Shown piece after piece: positions 56,690-64,000 of a DNA stretch of 64,000 nucleotides (its first letter is position 1; the number at the start of each line of letters is the position of its first letter). Both the position numbers and the translations under genes were made by a program. The notes under the pieces were generated by a model. The model made no database searches. It saw only the letters and a list, made by a program, of their open reading frames with translations, and was not told the DNA's origin. The DNA is taken from positions 1,240,001 through 1,304,000 of the forward strand of contig NZ_CP039734.2 in NCBI RefSeq assembly GCF_011769985.2, given 5' to 3'. The DNA comes from Sulfurospirillum diekertiae. GTDB taxonomy: Bacteria > Campylobacterota > Campylobacteria > Campylobacterales > Sulfurospirillaceae.

Positions 56690-57154
56690 TCATTTGTATT
56701 CCACAGCAAAACCACGGTCAAAGTTGATTAATCCACATATCAAATTAAAGCGTAGATTGAATCGTTTTCTTCTGTTTCTGTATTTTTGGGTGAGTATCTG
56801 AAATGTTTTGATTTTAGCATTCACATGTTCAACACATATTCTAGCACTTGCTTTTTGTCTGTTTTCCTCTTTTTGCTCCTCACTCAAAGGATGAAGTTTG
56901 GAGGCTTTATGGGGAATTTGACAATGGCTATGTTCTTTGGCAATACCCAGATATCCCAAATCAACATAAACACAGGTCTTGGGCATCAAGGGGAGATTAG
57001 ATTCTTGAAACAGTCTAAAATCATGTGTCGTACCTTTAGCGGTATGCACACACATAATCCTCTCCTCTTTATCAATCACAATCTGTCCTTTAAGGGTATG
57101 ACGCTTTTGCTTACCTGAGTAGTACTCTCTTTGCTTTTTTTGGGTCTTTGACAA
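56690..57154 (-). CDS. IS5-type transposase, second frame (catalytic C-terminal part)
   Basis: 154-residue frame that continues the transposase after a -1 shift. It contributes REYYSGKQKRHTLKGQIVID, the second catalytic Asp in YVDLGYLG, and the catalytic Glu in ICVEHVNAKIK, so the DDE triad is complete when joined to the first frame. It has no ribosome site of its own, so expression depends on frameshifting at A7 (57135-57141). Confidence 0.88.
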   Translation of the reverse strand: MSKTQKKQREYYSGKQKRHTLKGQIVIDKEERIMCVHTAKGTTHDFRLFQESNLPLMPKTCVYVDLGYLGIAKEHSHCQIPHKASKLHPLSEEQKEENRQKASARICVEHVNAKIKTFQILTQKYRNRRKRFNLRFNLICGLINFDRGFAVEYK

Positions 57155-57537
57155 GGCGTTTCTGTCGCATCAATGACAACAAAAGAGAGGGCAACATCAC
57201 TTTTATAGAGTTCTCTCTTGCTTGGCAATGAAAATCTACCAGACTTAATCAACACTTCTTCTACTTCACATACAATCCTTGAAGCCGTTGATTCACTCAC
57301 ACCATAATCAAATCCAATATGTTCAAGGGTGCGATACTCACGATAATAGCCAAGCATCAAAAGTACTTTATTTTCTGGTGAAAGAGATCTCCTCCCTCCT
57401 ACACCTAATCCTTTTTTACGATTCTCATCGTATTGCCTAAACACCTCTATCATTGCGTTAAATGTCTCTTCATTAACGCCAATATGGCGCTTAAAATCTT
57501 TGGGTTTATGCTTTTGCATTTGTTCATATTTTTTCAT
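57076..57537 (-). CDS. IS5-type transposase, first frame (DNA-binding part and first Asp)
   Basis: 153 residues from ATG 57537 (a TTG four codons upstream is possible). Helix-turn-helix region LEHIGFDYGVSESTASRI and the first catalytic Asp in FVVIDATETPCQRPKK. At CQRPKK the sequence contains A7 followed by G (A-AAA-AAG type); a -1 slip there joins the second frame. Unshifted, it ends about 20 residues later as a DNA-binding-only product that may limit transposition. Confidence 0.88.
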   Translation of the reverse strand: MKKYEQMQKHKPKDFKRHIGVNEETFNAMIEVFRQYDENRKKGLGVGGRRSLSPENKVLLMLGYYREYRTLEHIGFDYGVSESTASRIVCEVEEVLIKSGRFSLPSKRELYKSDVALSFVVIDATETPCQRPKKSKESTTQVSKSVIPLKDRL

Positions 57538-57705
57538 GCCTCTTGCCAAGCATTTTTAGTGCCTTTTATTTGAGTTTTGCAAGATGTCTAATATTTATTA
57601 GCAAATAAATACAAAAATCAAGGTGCTAGCCCTATTACTTTCAGATATATATCAAAGTAAAGGTTAATTTAAGATTCAAATGAGATTTTAATTAGAATAT
57701 GTTTT

Positions 57706-57711
57706 TATACT
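57706..57711 (+). promoter_or_regulatory. Candidate -10 box and strong ribosome site for the porin gene
   Basis: TATACT 35 bp before ATG 57746. The ribosome site AGGAGG (57733-57738) is among the strongest in the window, in line with an abundant outer-membrane protein. The insertion sequence ends 115 bp upstream. Confidence 0.45.
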
Positions 57712-57745
57712 AGTTGAAACAAAACTATTTTTAGGAGGAGTTTAT

Positions 57746-59003
57746 ATGAAATTAGCAAAGTTAAGTTTGGCGACATTGATCGCTATGAGTTCAGTTGTGT
57801 ATGGCGCGGATACACTGGAAGATGCATTTAAAAATGGTAAGGTTAACGGGGAAATTAGAGCATTTTATTTTGGTCGTGATTATGATGCTGCTGCACATGG
57901 TGGTCCTGGAGCAACAGATTCTTCGTTAATGGCTTTTGGTCTAAGACTAAGCTATGAGGACGGCTGAATTAAAAGGATTTAGAGTAGGATTAGGTTTTCA
58001 AGGACAAAGTACTCCATGGGCTGATACTGATACGAAGCTGGACCATATGTTACCATGGGATTTAGGTGCATCAGGTGCTATTTTATCTGAAGCATACCTT
58101 TCTTACACTATGAATAAAACAGTCGTTAAAGTTGGTCGTCAGTACTTTGATAAGCCACTTATGAGCAGCGATAATCATGACGTAATAAAACAAGCAATTG
58201 AAGGTGTTACAATTGTTAGCAATGACATTCCTGATACAACACTTTATGCAGCGTATGCATGGAGAATGTCTTGGATGAAGGATAATGGGGTTAATAATGA
58301 TTTTGCAAATTTTGGCAAGTTTGGCCTTTTGTATAATGTTATTCCTGGTGCTGAAGGTGGCGACTATGCTTATGTGGTGGGTGCGATCAATAAATCACTT
58401 CCAGATACAACATTGACATTGGCTTATGGTGAGGAAGATAAATCTCATTCTCTTTTTTTAGCACAAGCTGATTATATGCCAAAGATTAATGATAGCGTAA
58501 CGTTAGTCACAGGTCTTCAGTTCTGGAATACAGAATTAGATGAAAGAAGTGTGGCTTGGGCAGATTCAACGGTTTACTCAGCCAAACTTGGTCTTAATGT
58601 TGGACCTGTTGGGGCTTATGTAGCGTATGCTAAGATTAATGATGGACGTGGCGCTTGGGGCGTTGGTATGACAGATGATCGCCCAAGACTGTATACTTCA
58701 ACACTTACAGATGCTGGACAATTTGAAGCGTCAACTCAGTATGCTGTTGATGTACATGCATTTGTTCCTCAAATCGCAACCGTTCTTGGCGTGCGTTATG
58801 TCAATATTGATTTAGATGAAAAAGGTGCAGCATCATCACAGGTTGGTATTGGAAAGATTGATCAAACAGGTTTCTATGCTATACACAACTTCAGCGGTTC
58901 ACTCAAAGGTCTCTACTGTATGGGCTTTTATGAAATTGCAAATAATAGTAATGATGCATATAGCAGAGATGAAATCCGTTTTAGAGTTGGTTACGAATTT
59001 TAA
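57746..59003 (+). pseudogene. Outer membrane porin, broken by a one-base insertion
   Basis: Two frames together make one OprD-type/Campylobacterota porin of about 418 residues. The first (57746-57967) has the signal peptide (1-20, ending VVYGA) and first strands; the second (57954-59003) has the barrel and ends in RFRVGYEF, the C-terminal Phe signature. At about 57957-57960 GAGGACG would restore YETAELKGF if one G were removed. The upstream frame stops at 57965. It could be a real mutation, phase variation in a short G run, or a sequencing error. Function: passive diffusion channel. Confidence 0.85.
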
Positions 59004-59050
59004 TAGCAATATATTTTTTCTAACGAAACAAGTATAGATCTCCTTGTAAT

Positions 59051-59088
59051 AAAATGGGTTTTGCATGTAAGTATGCAACGCCCATTTT
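59051..59088 (+). terminator. Rho-independent terminator of the porin gene
   Basis: AAAATGGG (59051-59058) and TTGCAT (59061-59066) pair with ATGCAA (59073-59078) and CCCATTTT (59081-59088) around the loop GTAAGT, with a 2-by-2 internal mismatch. T6 follows. Confidence 0.85.
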
Positions 59089-59091
59089 TTA

Positions 59092-59103
59092 TTTACATGT
59101 AAA
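59092..59103. repeat. TTTACATGTAAA palindrome, first of an inverted pair
   Basis: With TTTACATGTAAC at 59120-59131 it forms a 13-bp stem (TTACATGTAAAGC 59093-59105 with GCTTTACATGTAA 59118-59130) around 12 bp, immediately after the porin terminator and before the chemoreceptor gene. Confidence 0.9.
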
Positions 59104-59159
59104 GCTTTAAATGTATGGCTTTACATGTAACTAAAAATACATGCTCAAGGATTACAGAT

Positions 59160-61046
59160 ATGAAATTGCAACAGAAGATTACACTTTCTATTGTGTTAGG
59201 ATTGGTCACTGGATTTGTTGTTTTTTTAGTCATTAACCATTCGATGATGAAAGAAACGACAAGTTCAGAAATTTATGAAAAGCTTAAAGATAAGTCATTT
59301 GGGTTGACTCAAAACATACAAAATTGGTTTGAATCAAAGCAACAAATCGCAAGTGCGTTAGCAGATGTTGCGCAAAAGATTGAAGATAGATCCCCTGAAA
59401 ATTTACGAAGCTATTTGAATCTTGTCAATAAATCTGCGAAGATAGATGCTTCTATGGTTTACTATAAAGGTATGCCACTTCGTCATACCGATCCTAACTG
59501 GGCACCTTCTCCTGAGCAAGAAGAAGCCAATATGCCATATCAAATGATGCTCTCCAAAAAATTTAAAGAACAAGCGATCAGTCCTATTATTAAAAGTCCT
59601 ATCGATAAAGTGACTGATTTGTTGGTTATTGTCTCTCCTTTTAATGGTGACAGTGAAGTGACCTTGGTTGTTGAGATTAAAGATATTAATGAAAAAGTAC
59701 GTGAGAGTAAGTTTGAAGGTGGTTATGCTGCGTTGATAGGGGCTGATCACAAAATTATTGTTGATCCAAATGTAAAGATGCAAGGGAAGTCACTTTCTGA
59801 AAATGCTCCTGAATTAAAGTGGCTGGAAGAGGAAATTTTTTCTAAAAAATCAGGTTTAGCTGACTATAAAATGGCGGGGAAAGAATGGATAGCAGTATTT
59901 GATACCGTTGAAGCTACCGGCTGGAAAGTTGTCGTGACCGTAGACAAAGAAATTGCTTTTTCTAATCTAAATGCGCAAACTCAAAAATTACTCTTTATTA
60001 GTTTTGGCTTTTTCTTGTTAGGTTTGATTGGAATTTATGCTCTTTTAAAATGGCAGTTTAAACCACTGCACGCATTGCAGACGATGGTGAAAGATTTGTC
60101 ATCAGGAGAAGGGGATCTCACTCAGCGTTTGAAAGTGCAAAGCAAGGATGAGTTAGCGGATATTGCTACTTCAGTAAACCTTTTTATTGAAAAGATTCAA
60201 ATTTTACTTACCAACTCAAAAGAAAGTAGCAGTGAAAATGCATCGATTGCGCATGAACTTTCTACCACCTCTTTATCGGTAGGGAAACGCTCAGAAGAAG
60301 AGAGTTTAATCGTTTCCGCTTCCGTTACAGAGGGGCGCAATGTTTTGCAAGAAGTACAAAACGCTGTGAGTATTATCAAACATAACAGTGAACAATTAGA
60401 TTTGGCAAATGTAAATTTTAAAACTATTCAAAAAGAGATGGATACAGTCAATTCAATACTACAAGTGGGTTCGAAAAAAGAAATAGAATTAGCAAAAAAA
60501 CTTCAAGTTACTTCTGAGAATACAGAAGAAATAAAATATGTCCTAACCGTTATCGCTGATATTGCGGATCAAACCAACTTGCTTGCACTTAATGCCGCCA
60601 TTGAAGCTGCACGAGCTGGAGAGCACGGACGAGGTTTTGCTGTGGTCGCTGATGAAGTTAGAAAATTAGCAGAACGCACTCAAAAAAGTTTGAGTGAAAT
60701 TAATACCACCATTAATGTTGTTGTTCAATCAATTGCTGATGCAAGTGGAGAGATGGATTTTAACTCTAAAGAGATATTTAAACTTGCAGAGTTATCCTCA
60801 GAGCTCAAAACTATTGTAGGTGATAATGCAAAAATACTTGAATCTACAATTGCGAACAATCGTCAAAGTGTTCAAGACTTTGTACACGTCAATGAATCAG
60901 TCGATACTATGATTAAAAAAATACAAGAAGTAGATACTATTGCAAGTGCTAATGCTAGAAGTATTGAAGAGGTAGCAAGTGCTAGTGATCACCTCTCTTC
61001 GATGACTAATAAACTCGATAATGAACTTAAAAAGTTTAAAGTTTAA
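59160..61046 (+). CDS. Methyl-accepting chemotaxis protein with Cache-type sensor
   Basis: 628 residues from ATG 59160 (AAGGA upstream). One membrane helix (about 9-27), periplasmic Cache-like domain (about 30-270) with [16 protein letters not shown], second helix (about 277-297), HAMP (about 298-350), and the signalling hairpin tip at about 480-515 ([26 protein letters not shown]...[10 protein letters not shown]). It controls the CheA kinase and motility. No CheR docking pentapeptide at the end. Its sensor is paralogous to that of the kinase at 62420. The HD-GYP gene follows 2 nt after the stop. Confidence 0.93.
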   Translation: MKLQQKITLSIVLGLVTGFVVFLVINHSMMKETTSSEIYEKLKDKSFGLTQNIQNWFESKQQIASALADVAQKIEDRSPENLRSYLNLVNKSAKIDASMVYYKGMPLRHTDPNWAPSPEQEEANMPYQMMLSKKFKEQAISPIIKSPIDKVTDLLVIVSPFNGDSEVTLVVEIKDINEKVRESKFEGGYAALIGADHKIIVDPNVKMQGKSLSENAPELKWLEEEIFSKKSGLADYKMAGKEWIAVFDTVEATGWKVVVTVDKEIAFSNLNAQTQKLLFISFGFFLLGLIGIYALLKWQFKPLHALQTMVKDLSSGEGDLTQRLKVQSKDELADIATSVNLFIEKIQILLTNSKESSSENASIAHELSTTSLSVGKRSEEESLIVSASVTEGRNVLQEVQNAVSIIKHNSEQLDLANVNFKTIQKEMDTVNSILQVGSKKEIELAKKLQVTSENTEEIKYVLTVIADIADQTNLLALNAAIEAARAGEHGRGFAVVADEVRKLAERTQKSLSEINTTINVVVQSIADASGEMDFNSKEIFKLAELSSELKTIVGDNAKILESTIANNRQSVQDFVHVNESVDTMIKKIQEVDTIASANARSIEEVASASDHLSSMTNKLDNELKKFKV

Positions 61047-61048
61047 GC

Positions 61049-61681
61049 ATGTCAGATATGTCTTCATTTTTGTGTCAAGACTGTATTGTTGATTTTAAGC
61101 AAGATGTGATGAATATGCTAATTCACACCATAGAACTAAAAGATATCTATACATCAGGCCATTCAGAGCAAGTGGCTCGTTATTGTTGTTCAATTGGTAA
61201 TGCTCTTAACTTAGGGTTAAAGGATACAATTCTTTTATACCAATCTGCTTTTATGCATGACATAGGAAAAATTCTTATTGATCCTAAAATTTTGCAAAAA
61301 AATGATTATTTGACGAAAGAAGAATATGAGAGTGTTAAAAAACATTCTACTTTTGGAGCTCAAATGCTTCAAAATATCAATTTATTTCAAGAGCATGCTC
61401 AAATCGTTAAACATCATCATGAAAGATGGGATGGAACAGGCTATCCAGATGGTCTTACAAATAAAAAGATACCATTTTTTTCCAGAATCATTGCGATAGT
61501 TGATGCTTTTGATGCTATGACATCTATGCGAAATTATAAAAATAAATGCACATTTGATGAAGCTCTTAATGAGTTGGATCGTTGCAGTGGAACGCAGTTT
61601 GATCCGGAACTTGTTTCAATTTCCGTGAAAGTCCTCAGTGCATTTATTAACAACAACGCATTCAATAAAAAAATATGTTAA
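61049..61681 (+). CDS. HD-GYP cyclic di-GMP phosphodiesterase, stand-alone
   Basis: 210 residues, almost only an HD-GYP domain: HSEQVARYC, HDIGKI (metal-binding HD), HHERWDGTGYPDG (HHExxDGxGYP) and the late SAFIN end. All metal ligands and the GYP residues are present, so an active c-di-GMP phosphodiesterase is expected. No receiver or sensor domain of its own. Two nt after the chemoreceptor gene and presumably regulated with it. Confidence 0.92.
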   Translation: MSDMSSFLCQDCIVDFKQDVMNMLIHTIELKDIYTSGHSEQVARYCCSIGNALNLGLKDTILLYQSAFMHDIGKILIDPKILQKNDYLTKEEYESVKKHSTFGAQMLQNINLFQEHAQIVKHHHERWDGTGYPDGLTNKKIPFFSRIIAIVDAFDAMTSMRNYKNKCTFDEALNELDRCSGTQFDPELVSISVKVLSAFINNNAFNKKIC

Positions 61682-61727
61682 AGTTTAATAATGACATATA
61701 ATAAAGTTTGATGAATAAAGGAAGACT

Positions 61728-62381
61728 ATGTTAGATGAAATAAGAACAATTACCATCAAAGAATTAAAAGAAGAGATCAAAGAAAATCTAGAATATGCTC
61801 ATCCCGAAAAAAATGAAAGTGTAGCTGCTGCCAATGCCTTTGGTGTACACTATGGATTTAAACCCTATGTAAATGATATTTTTTTTGCAACAGAAGATGA
61901 AGCGGTTGCCTATACGTTTAACACAGAAACAATCTATCAAAACATTAAAGAGCTTAATGATAGTGCAAAAGTTATTGAAAGTTATGATGATACAGAAGAT
62001 ACCTTGTGCTATGCTATTTTTAATGATATTGATAAAATTGCTCTTAAACAAGTCTTTTTTAGCCCCAAATCACAAAATGAAATTACAATCAAATTTCTCT
62101 TTGAAGAAGAGCAACTTTGTGTCTCTGATGAGAGTTCTCTAATGTTTACATGTAAACTAATGGATAGCGGTGAGACTGTATGGAACGAGGAAGAAAGTAT
62201 TGAATTAATGTTCGAAAAAGAAGGGATTTTATACCCTGAGAATATTCGTAAGTTAGTAGAGGGCTTGTGGCTTTCTTGGAGAAACTATGAAAGAACTCTT
62301 GAAGAACTTGAAAAAGATCTAAATGCTTTAGTAGCATGGATTAATGCAATGACAAAAACAAAGCCCAATTTTATAGAATAA
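61728..62381 (+). CDS. Acidic protein of unknown function in the sensory cluster
   Basis: 217 residues, Glu-rich, soluble, no signal peptide (AAAGGAAG before ATG). Only sparse cysteines and no known motif. The late segment LVEGLWLSWRNYERTLEELEKDL is a clear amphipathic helix. It lies between an HD-GYP gene and a histidine kinase in one direction, so a signalling or adaptor role is plausible but not shown. Perfect palindrome copy at 62145. Confidence 0.65.
   Translation: MLDEIRTITIKELKEEIKENLEYAHPEKNESVAAANAFGVHYGFKPYVNDIFFATEDEAVAYTFNTETIYQNIKELNDSAKVIESYDDTEDTLCYAIFNDIDKIALKQVFFSPKSQNEITIKFLFEEEQLCVSDESSLMFTCKLMDSGETVWNEEESIELMFEKEGILYPENIRKLVEGLWLSWRNYERTLEELEKDLNALVAWINAMTKTKPNFIE
62145..62156. 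repeat. TTTACATGTAAA palindrome inside the unknown gene
   Basis: Coding copy in the Phe-Thr-Cys-Lys frame (context MFTCKLM). Confidence 0.9.
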
Positions 62382-62419
62382 GTTGAAAGTTTTTATAATT
62401 CATGAGAAAGGAAAGCTAA

Positions 62420-64000
62420 ATGAAGTTGGAAAAAAAGATTATCCTTTCTATTATGGGAGGTATGCTCTTAGGATTTACGGCATTTCTTAGTATCAACTAT
62501 TCTATGATGTATGAAACAACCAGTACAGAAATCTATGATAAACTTAAAGGTAAATCTGCTGATTTAACACGAGATATTGAAGAATGGTTGGGAGATAAGC
62601 AGCGAACAGCTCTTGCTTTGGCTCGGCGTGCACAGAATCTTCAAGATAGATCACCTGCTAATGTACGAAACTATCTCTACCTCGTCAATCAATCTGCCAA
62701 TATTGATGCTTCTATGGTTTACTACAAAGGTCAAACCCTCATTCATACAGAACCTGACTGGGCACTTACTCCACAAGAGGAAGAAGCCAATATGCCTTAT
62801 CAAACGATGTTGGCTAATGGTTTTAATCCTACAATCAGTAAAGTTTTTAAAAGCCCTATTAATAAAATTGATAATATGGTTGCGGCGATTGCTCCTTTTA
62901 ATGGAGATAGTGTGGCAACGTTGGTTGTTGAGATTAAAGATGTGGAAGAAAAAGTTTCTTCGAGTAACTTGGATGGAGGTTTTGCAGCACTTATCGATGT
63001 AGACCGAAGACTTCTTGTTGATCCAAATCCTAATTTTATCGGTAAGAAAATTTCTGAATTTAATCCAGAACTTGGCTGGATGGAAGAAAAAATATTTGCA
63101 CTAAAGTCAGGATATATTGAATACCTTGTAAAGGGGAAAGTTTATTTGGCTTTTTTTGATACGATTGAATCTACAGGATGGAAAGTGGTACTCACGTTAA
63201 AAAAAGAAACTGCTTTTGCAAATTTGACGGTGCAAACAAAGAAGTTGATCTTGATTAGTGTAATCTTTTTTATTCTAGGTGCTATATTTATTGTTATCAT
63301 TAATATTTTACATGAATATTGGAGACGCGAAATTGAGCTGAAACGAGATGAATATGAGTTTATTTTAGCACATCGTTCTCGCATCAGTGAGATAGGTGAA
63401 CTCATCTCTGGGATTAATCATCAATTGCATCAACCTTTGAATTCTTTAAGTCTTTTATCCTCTTCAATGCTTTCCAAATCAAAAAATAAAACACTGACTT
63501 CTGAAGTTTTAGAAGAGAACCTTATCATGTCTCAAAAAGCTATTGCGCTTATGTCTACGACTATTGGGATGTTTCGAAACTTTTATAGGTTTGATGGAAA
63601 TGCCACTACTTTTTGCTTAAAACAGTGTATAGACGGGGTTTTACAAGTTCTTTATATTGATTTTTCTCGTCACAATATCAGTGTTGAGATTGACTGTGAT
63701 AGATGTGACATGTTAAACATTACTTCTGTAGATAACTTCATTCAACAAGTATTACTGGTTCTGCTTCAAAATGCAAAAGAAGCATTACTGATGACGAATG
63801 ACAGAATAGATAATAAAATACAAATCCATGTTTCTCTTGATGGTGAATTAGTCAACGTTGATATTGCAGATTGGGGAGAGGGAATTAGTAAAGCGATTGA
63901 AGAAAAACTTTTTGACAATATTAAAAGTTCTAAAAAAACTTTAGGCAGTGGTATTGGGCTTTATTTTGCAAGAAAATTAGCCAGAGAAAAACTCAAAGGT
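62420..64000 (+). CDS. Sensor histidine kinase, 3' end outside window
   Basis: 527 codons are present, open to the edge. ATG 62420 follows AAAGGAAAG. Helix (about 9-28), Cache-type periplasmic domain (about 30-270) very like that of the chemoreceptor at 59160 ([32 protein letters not shown]), second helix (about 275-297), H-box GINHQLHQPLNSL with phospho-His at 63419-63421 (residue 334), N-box LLQNAKEA, and G-boxes DWGEGIS and GSGIGLYFARK. The residue after the His is Gln where Glu is usual. A partner regulator is not in the window. Confidence 0.9.
   Translation, partial: MKLEKKIILSIMGGMLLGFTAFLSINYSMMYETTSTEIYDKLKGKSADLTRDIEEWLGDKQRTALALARRAQNLQDRSPANVRNYLYLVNQSANIDASMVYYKGQTLIHTEPDWALTPQEEEANMPYQTMLANGFNPTISKVFKSPINKIDNMVAAIAPFNGDSVATLVVEIKDVEEKVSSSNLDGGFAALIDVDRRLLVDPNPNFIGKKISEFNPELGWMEEKIFALKSGYIEYLVKGKVYLAFFDTIESTGWKVVLTLKKETAFANLTVQTKKLILISVIFFILGAIFIVIINILHEYWRREIELKRDEYEFILAHRSRISEIGELISGINHQLHQPLNSLSLLSSSMLSKSKNKTLTSEVLEENLIMSQKAIALMSTTIGMFRNFYRFDGNATTFCLKQCIDGVLQVLYIDFSRHNISVEIDCDRCDMLNITSVDNFIQQVLLVLLQNAKEALLMTNDRIDNKIQIHVSLDGELVNVDIADWGEGISKAIEEKLFDNIKSSKKTLGSGIGLYFARKLAREKLKG

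Larger units (their letters stand above)
56673..57590 (-). mobile_element. IS5-type insertion sequence, about 918 bp, complete ends
   Basis: Terminal inverted repeats are perfect over 20 bp: TAGACATCTTGCAAAACTCA (56673-56692) and its reverse complement (57571-57590). The outer TA on each side may be a TA target duplication, as in the IS427 subgroup. It encodes a DDE transposase split over two frames with an A7 slippery run. The second frame's stop lies in the left repeat. Inserted upstream of the porin gene (156 bp before its start). Confidence 0.9.

Noticed and set aside
3562..59103. TTTACATGTAAA as an ordinary transcription-factor operator
   Set aside because: As sole explanation it fails: more than half of the core copies lie inside coding regions, far from starts, and in unrelated housekeeping genes.
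1..64000. CRISPR array
   Set aside because: No regularly spaced repeats with unique spacers; the iterated palindrome is dispersed at irregular distances of 19 bp to several kb.

Overview
The window reads as chromosomal DNA of a Campylobacterota (Epsilonproteobacteria) species, most likely Sulfurospirillum or a close relative. The evidence is low GC, frequent TTG starts, and blocks of genes in the order familiar from Campylobacter: murF / acylphosphatase / hydrolase / ddl / ruvA / DUF342 / murJ / cysS / msbA-like / pyrD / M16 protease / dapA / enoyl reductase / pgsA, and argG / rhodanese / rplI / hslV / hslU / era beside S4 protein / trpD / tsaE / lptB / rpoN. The genus is inferred from gene content, not from a search.

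Layout. 1-3.6 kb: the end of a tRNA-Gly, a rubrerythrin-VIT1 iron protein, a fumC interrupted by an amber codon, and a cysteine-less peroxiredoxin-like protein coupled to an ankyrin protein. 3.6-10 kb: a complete exporter (outer-membrane factor, HlyD adaptor, double ATPase, two ABC-2 permeases) built around a divergent regulatory gap. 10-13.5 kb: MarC, two poorly known proteins and a periplasmic-binding/GGDEF sensor. 13.5-24.3 kb (minus): a long housekeeping run for PLP homeostasis, membrane protease, lipid, lysine/peptidoglycan, pyrimidine, lipid export and cysteinyl-tRNA. 24.5-34.1 kb (plus): DUF342, ruvA, ddl, Phd-like protein, hydrolase, acyP, murF, then pta-ackA. 34.1-35.9 kb: yqeY, flgH and an unknown gene. 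35.9-44.7 kb (minus): an eight-gene Cts/type II-IV pilus-like DNA-uptake operon. 44.8-49.7 kb (minus): era, hslUV, rplI, rhodanese, argG. 49.8-53.5 kb (plus): S4 protein, trpD, tsaE, lptB, rpoN. 53.5-55.3 kb (minus): DnaJ-like protein, Bpt aminoacyltransferase and a 56-residue coiled-coil protein.

55.38-57.6 kb is accessory: a 5'-truncated tyrosine recombinase, ACTGACA repeats, a tRNA-3'-end-like stretch, about 0.7 kb of AT-rich DNA without genes, and an IS5-type insertion sequence with 20-bp perfect terminal repeats and an A7 frameshift site. Next come a porin gene broken by one extra G, then a sensory cluster (chemoreceptor, HD-GYP phosphodiesterase, unknown protein, histidine kinase running off the end). 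The chemoreceptor and kinase carry paralogous sensor domains.

The most unusual signal is not a gene. The palindrome TTTACATGTAAA occurs 16 times perfectly, and its 10-bp core TTACATGTAA 28 times, inside genes and in every convergent intergenic gap. In two places paired copies form stem-loops. This resembles a highly iterated palindrome (as HIP1 in cyanobacteria) or an uptake-type sequence, and the window also encodes DNA-uptake machinery.
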